In this document: positions 57,230 through 64,000 of the stretch, piece by piece
Position numbering within the stretch: position 1 is the stretch's first letter
Layout of the letters: every line of letters starts with the position of its first letter
DNA from: Ailanthus altissimus
Lineage: Eukaryota > Streptophyta > Magnoliopsida > Sapindales > Simaroubaceae
Direction of reading: 5' to 3'
Assembly (NCBI GenBank): GCA_946807835.1
Contig: OX327683.1
Span: forward strand, 4,345,001 to 4,409,000
DNA length: 64,000 nucleotides
Translations under genes and position numbers: made by a program
The notes under the pieces: generated by a model
Told to the model about the DNA's origin: nothing
Database searches by the model: none
Seen by the model: only the letters and a program-made list of their open reading frames with translations

Positions 57230-57440
57230 TAATATACATAATCATAAATCTATCTAGACATATAATAATGATATTCGTTGAGACGCATCCTACAAATCTA
57301 AACCTAAGAAAGGTCAAACTACTCCATTGAAAAATCGTAAAAGTCTACTCATATTTATGCATGGTATGGGACTCAAACCTTGGCCCGTAAGTTGGGAGCC
57401 AAGGCTATCCATCACTCGACCAATAGGTGGTGGGCTTTGG
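57230..57440 (-). repeat. tRNA-derived SINE
   Basis: On the minus strand the A-box-like ggtcgagtgatggatagcc is followed by a B-box, aaggtttgagtccca, about 35 bp later. A body (gagtagacttttacgatttt) shared with the plus-strand SINE at 26.1-26.3 kb follows. It is the better preserved copy of that family in this window. Confidence 0.65.
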
Positions 57441-58720
57441 GAGTAAAGTTTTTAAAAGTTGAAATTTTAAGAAAAAAATCATTGATTATTTGGTTGTCAA
57501 TTATGAAAAATCTTTTGAAGTACTAGATCATTTAGTTACACATTATTAAAAGTAGTTCTCGGTTATTGAAAGTTCTGAATCTAAAACTCTCTAGAAATGA
57601 CCTTTTAGCTCTTTGAACTGTCAAAAATTGTTGAAAAAGAGCATCGTGTTCATGCAAAAAAAGACAGTCCAATGCTCAGTCATTGTGTGATCAATCATAA
57701 GCGTACAATGTGTGGATGTGTTCCAAGCAAGAGGATTTGAATGCTCTCTGTATGATTTTCAAATTAATTCTTGAATGAGTATTCCATGAATGAATTCAAT
57801 AAGTTATGAGTATATCAGTTACTCCTCAATGAGTCATAAGCCAGGGTAGCATACTTATTTATAATGCATAGAATCCCAATCCTTGTTAGCATATGAATGT
57901 GTGAATTTAAATATAAGTATAATTCAATTATACCTTAATAAAAATCCTAATCTATTTCAACTAAGGGAGAAAGTGGAATGAGAAATTCTTCTTCACGCAG
58001 AATACTAATTAAATCATTAAACAATTAGATAATTTATATCTTAATAGGATTTTAATTATAGGATTAGGCTATATGTGAGCTAGTTATGTCTATTAATAAT
58101 GGGATCCACAGATGCCCATCCATAAATGAATGAGTGAAATTATTCTAAATGAACTCCTTCATTTTTCAACCAGCGAGCATCTTATGTATTATGCTTTCAT
58201 GTATATAATATAATAATCACGTAGTCATGCAAACAAATTGTAAGTTATGCTTCATTTAGTTATCACTCATATAATAAAATATGGCAGTCAGAATGCGATA
58301 TTCAGATACTCAAAGATAAGTTTAAGTGATATTTCTTGAACATTTTTTTTTTGTGTCAATCTTGTTTATTGAATATGTCCATAGAAGGTCTTTGTTGGAC
58401 ACCCCATGGTTCCAAAAAATTACTTGAATATATTATTTCCTATAATATCCTAGTAGATATGGAACATAAATTTTAACAAGTGTCACTTTTCAAAAAAGTG
58501 TTAGTTTGAAAGTGATAATTGAATAAATCATAAGGTAAATGATACTTCTTATTTTTTTCTCTGGGATGCAATTATGAATTATACTTATGAATAGTGTTAT
58601 TCATGTTGGAAGTAATTCTGATAATGTGCTTCATGCAGAAAAGCATTATGTTTCCTATTGTGGAAGTATTTCATAATATCATAATTCCTGTGAATGAAGG
58701 ATTTTGCTTTCGTTTTGAAG
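57441..58720. other. Non-genic DNA
   Basis: No coding sequence, RNA gene or repeat boundary was recognised. Base composition is moderately AT-rich. Confidence 0.5.
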
Positions 58721-58729
58721 AAAGTTGAT

Positions 58730-59830
58730 ATGTGCTTCTTGTAAGGGAAGGCTTTGAGATGGTTGCTTTAAAGGTAAAGGCACTAGACCCTTCCATAAAA
58801 TTCTTTTGATATGGTGTTTTCAAGGGAGGGTGGTGATTATTAGGTAAAGAACCTTTTCAAAGAAAGGTTTTTCAGTTTGGAAAAAAAAATATATGAGAGA
58901 GATTAAGTAAATTGACTAGACAATGTAATTAATACTTCCCTGGTTTTTTCAAGGATTGACTCTCGTAGGTTATACTATTATCGAGGATCCTTTTAGGATA
59001 ATTGATACGAAGGGTCTTGTCCCCCCATTCTGGAGCAGAACCAGAGAGAGGAGGTGACTTGGTGCAGACACAAATCAATAAGAGAGTTTAATGAGGATGT
59101 ATTTGTTACTTTTGAGAATGTTTGTCAGTAGATACACGACCTTTCTGAGAAGTTTTGTGCTTCCGAGTGGTCGGTGGTCACATGACCTTTAAAAGAAAAT
59201 ATCTGGTGTTTTCTGGTAAGGACACAGAGTCTTTTTAGGAAAATCTTTCTAGTGATGGTACTTCATGGCAAGGACACGAAGTTCTACTAAGGAAATTTTT
59301 TGATGGTGATGCTTTATAGTAAGGACACAGAGTCCTTTCTGAGAAGTCTTTTCATTTTGGTGCGCGAATGTACTAAGCTCTTCTTAGAAGTATTGACTAT
59401 GGTTCTTTCTTACAAAAGTACGGAACCTTTTTGGAAGATGTGGTTATAGTGCTTCCTTGGGAAGGTATGAAATCCTTCTTGGGAAGGCTTCTGGTAAATG
59501 TGCTTCTTTATAAAAGGCACAAAAATTCTAAAAAAGACTTTTAATAATGATGCTCCATTGTAGAGGGACAGAGCTCTCCCAAGAAAGACTTTTGATAATG
59601 ATGTTTTCTTGGTGAAAAACTTGTAGAGTAGCTTTTTGATAAATGTGCTTCCTTAAAAAGGCACGGAGCCTTTCCTAGTAAGTATTTCGATAGTGAAACT
59701 TTCTTATGAAGGAATAGAACCATTCCTAGGAAATCTTTCTATAAATGAGACTTTCTTGTGAAGGCACAGAGCCTTTCTTATGAAATCATTCAGTAACGAG
59801 ACTTCCTTGTGAGGGCATAAAGTTCTTCCT
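58730..59830 (+). repeat. Imperfect tandem repeats of about 55-62 bp
   Basis: The phrases ggcacagagcctttctt, gaaagtctttt and gatgatgcttccttgtgaa recur in the same order about fifteen times with much divergence; the clearest units are at 59200-59830. Each unit contains an internal inverted half (aaggcacagagcctt-like) that could form a small hairpin. The array ends abruptly at the Gypsy-D LTR at 59833. It may be a minisatellite or part of the element into which Gypsy-D inserted. Confidence 0.65.
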
Positions 59831-59832
59831 AG

Positions 59833-60309
59833 TGTCACGCCCCAAGTGCTCTCAAGTATTTTTTCAAGCACTTAGTGTGCGACTAGGCCTGCTGGAGGCC
59901 TCTTAGACCATGGAGCGCTACATGGACCAGAGCTTCTAAAAGGCCCGCTGTTTGAGATGGAGAATCGGGCTTGGCCCGCGACTTATTAGGGTTGTTAACC
60001 TTAATTAGGAAATGAATATTCCATAGAATATGTGATGGCATCTAGGTATATTCTAGAGCATATTATTCCATCTTGTATGTACATCGTTAGATCATTTAGA
60101 TCTCAGCCGTCGGTTATATAGAGCTGCTAGTATATAAAGGGGAGGCCCTCACTTGTACAATTCATCTCATAGCTTGTGTTTCTCTTCAATAATATAGAGA
60201 GCATTCTTTCAAACAGTTGGTGTGCATTTCTTCTCTTCTTTGTGTGGTTTTCTCGGCTGCTTAGTACACAACGTGTCTAAGGCCGTACAATTTTTGAAAG
60301 TCCATGACA
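59833..60309 (+). repeat. Gypsy-D 5' LTR (477 bp)
   Basis: This starts TGTCACGCCCC and ends CATGACA, two bases before the primer site. A TATA-like tatataaagggg lies at about 60130-60145. It agrees with the inverted LTR at 63212-63587 at roughly nine of ten positions. Confidence 0.85.
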
Positions 60310-60311
60310 TT

Positions 60312-60323
60312 TGGTATTAGCGC
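60312..60323 (+). other. Gypsy-D primer-binding site
   Basis: The sequence tggtattagcgc is two mismatches from tggtatcagagc, the methionine-tRNA primer complement, and lies at the expected place after the LTR. Confidence 0.75.
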
Positions 60324-60339
60324 ATGTTCAAAGACGGAG

Positions 60340-61510
60340 AAAGATGCCGTACCATCAGATTTGACTAAAGAGAGGGGGCGGAACCCCAAAGCTAAGAAGG
60401 ACATCAGTGTCCCTTGCGATAAGTCAGTGGATCCAGTCAGGATGTGGAGAGCATGGTGAAAGCACCCAGTGGCGCTGTCGGGAAGGCAGCAGATCGCCTT
60501 GGAGAGCTAGAGCAACAAGTGGAGAAGCTCAAGGTAGGCCTCGAGACTCAAGAAGATGAGCTACGATCCCTTGTCTACACATCTATTGAGGCTTACGCCG
60601 ATAAGTAGCAAGACTAGATTAAGACTTTTTTGGAGAAGGTCCTCACCACGATGGACAAGATTCAAACTCAAGTAAAAGAGCTACGTCGAGGGTTTGAAAC
60701 TGTCAAGGAGGATATGGTGCTGTGCAAGCAGGCACTGACGAACATGTCTGTTGTCGCTCAAGTTACGGTGACTGCACTAAGGGTCGATGCTCCAAAGCCC
60801 AAGGAGTTAGCGGTAAACGGAATGCCAAGGAGCTTGACAATTACTTCTGGATAATGGAGAGATACTTTGATGCCCTATGCGTACGGGACGAGGATAAGGT
60901 AAATACCGCGACCTTATATTTCTATGATCATGTAATTCTGTGGTGGCATAGGAAGAGCGAGGAGATTTGCAAGGGTACCTACACCATCATCACCTGGATA
61001 GAGTTACAATAAGAGCTGAAGCGTCAATTCTATCTGGAGAATGTGGCGTACGATGCTAGGAAGCGTCTAAAGGAGTTGAGATAGACCAAGTTTATTGGCA
61101 AGTACGTAGAGGAGTACTTACTATTTATGCTGCAGGTCCCCAACATGAGTGAAGAAGACTTGCTGTTCAATTTCCTCAATGGATTACAAACATAGGCGTC
61201 CAATGAGCTGAAGTGGCGTGAAGTGCAAAATATATTCGACACCTTCACTTTAGCAGAAACACTCACAGATTATCGCAAGGGTGATGCAGGGAAGTCAAAA
61301 AATTTGAAGCTCAATCACAGCAAAGGTGAGGGAACCAGGGAGTTTCACCCTCTACAGGATAGAGAGGAAAAAAGGTAAACCACCCACAGGGAGAGAGCAG
61401 AAGTGCAACGAAGGGAGAAAGCCAAGATTTAGCTGCTTCCTTTGCGATGAGGATCATTGAGTGAAGGATTGTCCGAAGAAGAAAGCTATCAACGTGATGT
61501 TAGAGACTTA
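60340..61510 (+). pseudogene. Gypsy-D gag (decayed)
   Basis: A coiled-coil-like N-terminal region (open at 60630-60854) is followed after a frameshift by Ala-Lys-Glu-Leu-Asp-Asn-Tyr-Phe-Trp, Val-Asn-Thr-Ala-Thr-Leu-Tyr and Leu-Trp-Trp-His-Arg, the typical core of a plant Gypsy gag. Leu-Lys-Arg-Gln-Phe-Tyr, Tyr-Val-Glu-Glu-Tyr, and Asp-Leu-Leu-Phe-Asn-Phe-Leu then follow. The zinc knuckle Cys-X2-Cys-X4-His-X4-Cys is at about 61437-61475, with a stop just after its His where the family has Trp. Gag forms the particle and binds RNA. Confidence 0.8.
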
Positions 61511-61532
61511 ACAAGTAGGTGAACAAGGACAA

Positions 61533-62035
61533 TTGGGATGTCTGCAGTTGCTCAATGCCCTCAATGCCAAGCAGGCAGCCCACGCGCCAATGGAAAAGAC
61601 GCTGATGTACGTTGAAGCCTACATTAATGGGAGGAAGACTCAAGCGCTAGTGGATATTGAAGCTATGCACAACTTTATGAAGCATGCAAAAGCAGTGCGC
61701 TTGGGCCTCAAGGTGAAGAAGGGGATTAGCTACCTAAAGATTATGAATGCTGTAATCAAGCCACTGGACAAAGTCATTCGTGGAGTCGAATTGCTCCTCG
61801 AAAAATAGAGCGGTAAGGTAAATTTTTCGGTAGCACCTCTCGATGATTTTGACACCGTTCTTGGTATGAATTTCTTGCGGCTGTTTAATGTGGTACCACT
61901 TCCTCGAAACAATTACGTATGTATCCTGGAGGGAGAACCATGCATGGTGCGAACAGTAGACAAGCTGGAAGATAGGCAATCTAAGCCCAACACCCACACC
62001 ACTCTCATTTTCGCCATGCAACTAAAGAAAGGAGC
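61533..62035 (+). pseudogene. Gypsy-D aspartic protease (decayed)
   Basis: Ala-Leu-Val-Asp-Ile-Glu-Ala-Met-His-Asn-Phe at about 61650 is at the active site; the family has Asp-Thr-Gly-Ala-Thr-His-Asn-Phe. The catalytic Asp is kept but Thr-Gly is lost, so activity is unlikely. Val-Ala-Pro-Leu-Asp-Asp-Phe-Asp and Val-Leu-Gly-Met-Asn-Phe follow at 61840-61870. An in-frame stop (tag, where the family has Trp) lies at 61806. Confidence 0.75.
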
Positions 62036-62695
62036 CAAGTGGGGGGAAGAGACATATCTCGCTACTATATGGGAGCAGATGATGAAATGAATGGGGGCGA
62101 AGAGGAGCTTTCAGCAGAGATCACAAAAGTGCTCAAGCAGCACCAAGACGTGATGCTAGCAGCACTACCACAGAAATTACCACCAAGACAGGCGATTGAT
62201 CATGAGATTGAGCTGGAGCCGGGAGCTAAACCTTCAGCCAAAGTGCCCTACCGAATGTCTCCACCAAAGTTAGCAGAGTTATGAAAGCAGCTCAAGTAGC
62301 GCAAGCACGATGGATCATTGCAGCTATGCATAGACTACTGAGCGCTGAACAAGATCACTATCAAGAATAGGTATCACATTCATTTAATCGCTAACTTGTT
62401 TGATCAATTAGGGCAGGTAAAGTACTTCTCGAAGCTGGACTTGTGATTAAGTTACCATCAAGTGCAGATAGCCGAGGGTGATGAGCCAAAAACTACCTAT
62501 GTGAAGTGTTATGAGGCCTTTGAGTTTCTTGTCATGCCATTTGGCCTCACAAATGCGCCAGCCACCTTCTGCACATTGATGAACAATATACTCCAGCCCT
62601 TCCTCGATAAATTTGTCGTCGTGTACTTAGACGACATCATTATCTATAGCAATACTCTCGAAGAGCACGCGGTACACTTGTAGTCTGTTTTAAAG
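62036..62695 (+). pseudogene. Gypsy-D reverse transcriptase (decayed)
   Basis: The entry shows Leu-Pro-Pro-Arg-Gln-Ala, Glu-Leu-Glu-Pro-Gly-Ala-Lys-Pro and Pro-Tyr-Arg-Met-Ser-Pro-Pro (62210-62265). Ile-Asp-Tyr, Phe-Asp-Gln-Leu-Gly and Ser-Lys-Leu-Asp-Leu then follow. The open part at 62462-62683 carries Met-Pro-Phe-Gly-Leu-Thr-Asn-Ala-Pro-Ala-Thr-Phe and the catalytic Tyr-Leu-Asp-Asp. Stops replace Arg in Asp-Tyr-Arg and in Asp-Leu-Arg (both cga to tga) and also lie at 62282 and 62681. Confidence 0.85.
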
Positions 62696-63210
62696 GTGCT
62701 TCACGAGAATGGGCTGTATGTGAAGAGGGAGAAGTGCTCATTTGCCAAGCCGGAGGTAGACTTTTTGGGTCATAAGATTAAAGACAGTAAGTTGATGATG
62801 GACAGGGCGAAGATTTGCACCATAGTGGATTGGGAGGCACCCACGAAAGTTACCAAGCTGCGGTCTTTCCTTGGGTTAGTTAACTATTATCGAAGATTTA
62901 TCAAAAGTTACTATACCATTACTGCACCCCTTTCCAACCTGTTAAAGAAGACTAAATCATGGGAGTGGACAAAGGAGTGTCAATGGGCTTTTGATCGATT
63001 GAAGAAAGCGGTGATCGAGGAACCAGTCTTAGCATTGCCGAACTATTTGTTTTCGTATGAGATACATACCGATGCATCTAACTTTGCAATTGGTAGAGTT
63101 TTGATGCAGCAGGACCATCCAATCGCGTATGAGAGTCGAAAACTCAACGAGACAGAGAGACGCTATACGGTGCAAGAGAAAGGGATGACAGGGGTTATCT
63201 ATTGCTTGCG
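62696..63210 (+). pseudogene. Gypsy-D RNase H (truncated)
   Basis: An open stretch has the RT connection (Phe-Leu-Gly-His-Lys-Ile), Leu-Arg-Ser-Phe-Leu-Gly-Leu-Val-Asn-Tyr-Tyr-Arg-Arg-Phe, and the RNase H start His-Thr-Asp-Ala-Ser (catalytic Asp). Pro-Ile-Ala-Tyr-Glu-Ser-Arg-Lys-Leu and Arg-Tyr-Thr-Val-Gln-Glu-Lys follow. After Cys-Leu-Arg at about 63211 the reading leaves the family and enters inverted LTR sequence. The last residues of the 185-codon frame are not RNase H. Confidence 0.85.
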
Positions 63211-63211
63211 T

Positions 63212-63587
63212 AAGAATGCTCTCTATATTACTAAAGAGAAACACAAGCTATGAGATGAATTATATAAGTAAGGGTCTCTCCTGTATATACTAGCAGCCCT
63301 ATACAATCGACAGCTGAGATCTAAATGATCTAATGGTGTACATACAAGATGAAATAATATGCTATAGAATATTCTTAGATGCCATCACATATTCTATGGA
63401 ATATTTCTTTCCTAATTAAGGTTAATAACCCTAATAAGTCGTGGGCCAAGACCAGTTCTCCATCCCAAATAGCGGGCCTTCTAGAAGCTCCAATCCACGT
63501 AGTGCTTCATGGTTCAAGAGGCCTCCAGTAGGCCTAGTCGCGCACCAAGTTCTTGAGGAAATGCTTGAGAGCACTTGGGGCATGACA
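63212..63587 (-). repeat. Inverted Gypsy-D LTR, truncated
   Basis: In minus orientation it begins TGTCATGCCCC at 63587 and follows the 5' LTR up to the phrase equivalent to 60205, so about the last 100 bp are missing. At its truncated end the bases aagaatgc are shared with RNase H, giving microhomology at the junction. Confidence 0.85.
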
Positions 63588-63600
63588 TTCTCCCCCACCA
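63588..63600 (-). other. Polypurine tract of the inverted Gypsy-D part
   Basis: On the minus strand ggtgggggagaa precedes the LTR start directly, the standard position of the plus-strand primer. This confirms the minus direction of this half. Confidence 0.8.
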
Positions 63601-64000
63601 AATTTACGTGACGCCCTCGTCGCGTCCTTGCTGGAACTTGCTTACCTTATTCTCGAACTGTCACAGTGCGTTCTCGAGTTCCCAGCTTGCTTCGCTATCA
63701 GGCAATCCTTTCCACTTGACGAGATACTCACCACTCGGACGACAGTTCTTCTTTCGTACTGTCCTCACATCAAGGATAAGTTCAGTCTCCTTGTCGTAAG
63801 ATGTGGAAACTCTCAATGGTGCCCTAATTTATGGCCCACGCTTCGTGTCCTTTACATCACCATGGTATGACTTTAGGCAGCTTGCGTGAAACACAAGATG
63901 TAGTCGAAGTCTCGAAGGCAACTCTACCTTGTACGAGACATTGCCAACTCTCTTGGCAATAGGAAATGACCCATCATATTTTTAAACAAGGCCCTTATGA
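63601..64000 (-). pseudogene. Gypsy-D integrase C-terminus and chromodomain (minus strand)
   Basis: Reading from 64000 downwards: Asp-Gly-Ser-Phe-Pro-Ile-Ala-Lys-Arg-Val-Gly, then Tyr-Lys-Val-Glu-Leu-Pro and Leu-Val-Phe-His-Ala-Ser, the integrase C-terminal GPY-type region. A chromodomain follows: Asn-Cys-Arg-Pro-Ser-Gly-Glu-Tyr-Leu-Val-Lys-Trp-Lys-Gly-Leu (about 63710-63745), then Ser-Trp-Glu. Chromodomains direct integration of chromoviruses. Stops are present (about 63825 and 63665). The start lies outside the window. Confidence 0.8.

Larger units (their letters stand above)
59833..64000 (+). mobile_element. Gypsy-D: chromovirus-type Ty3/Gypsy with an inverted 3' part
   Basis: A plus-strand 5' LTR (59833-60309), primer site, gag, protease, RT and RNase H follow in normal order to about 63210. 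There RNase H joins an LTR in minus orientation (63587 to 63212). Beyond that, still on the minus strand, are a polypurine tract, a chromodomain and the integrase C-terminus running off the window edge. The gag and pol resemble chromoviruses of the Galadriel type. Nonsense codons, mostly from C-to-T or G-to-A changes, inactivate it. Confidence 0.85.

Noticed and set aside
61030..61266. 78-codon minus-strand ORF
   Set aside because: It is antisense to the Gypsy-D gag, which has clear family similarity on the plus strand.
63575..63870. Two overlapping plus-strand ORFs near the right edge
   Set aside because: They are the antisense of the inverted chromodomain and integrase region.

Overview
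The window is AT-rich plant nuclear DNA, most likely from a eudicot. The evidence is a pair of intron-containing plant-type NAD(P)H:quinone oxidoreductase genes set in dense nests of plant LTR retrotransposons, a Mutator-like element (MULE), tRNA-derived SINEs and MITEs. No rRNA, tRNA or CRISPR locus was seen. The only two genes that look intact are both on the minus strand: NQR1 (exons within 30991-33555) and NQR2 (exons within 46860-48736). Each has three exons of 100, 192 and 305 bp, both introns in phase 1, and a 198-residue product. They are tandem duplicates now about 13 kb apart because transposons inserted between them.

Layout: 1-13.7 kb is AT-rich non-genic DNA with a 2,717-bp solo LTR (5231-7947, target-site duplication CATAC) inside older Copia-type LTR debris. 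Positions 13709-26033 are a decayed Ty1/Copia element (Copia-A, duplication AAATT). Its gag is split after the fifth codon by a 9,176-bp nested insertion (14562-23737, duplication ATAAG). The nested insertion is a rearranged second Copia (Copia-B): foldback protease/RT fragments, a decayed pol, a 2.19-kb LTR, then a highly structured 5' leader with a GC-rich block and two arrays of hairpins, and inverted LTR pieces at the edges. Positions 26-31 kb hold a SINE, a 506-bp TRIM and AT-rich spacer. NQR1 follows, then a TIR element (about 35.4-36.4 kb) and a Ty3/Gypsy element of Tat/Ogre type (Gypsy-C, about 36487-46290). Gypsy-C lacks RT, carries an antisense plant-mobile-domain gene relic and 3' tandem repeats, and holds a solo Copia-B LTR (38675-41102). 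NQR2 comes next, with a 7.9-kb MULE (49171-57055, duplication AAAAATAAA) starting 435 bp upstream of its start codon. The right end has a SINE, about 1.1 kb of imperfect tandem repeats, and a chromovirus-type Gypsy (Gypsy-D, from 59833). Gypsy-D's RNase H breaks into an inverted LTR and an inverted chromodomain.

The most unusual signal is the Copia-B leader (about 22.28-22.88 kb). Four hairpins share an identical 18-nt loop containing the palindrome AATATT, but each has a different stem that still pairs, as expected for a selected RNA structure. Three of the four also have a clear outer stem. They are followed by four copies of a 16-nt palindromic hairpin. The second is a roughly 120-bp segment found in both orientations between the same inverted arms (15147-15265 versus 15747-15865). 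All calls come from reading the sequence; no database search was run. Boundaries given as 'about' are uncertain by tens of bases.
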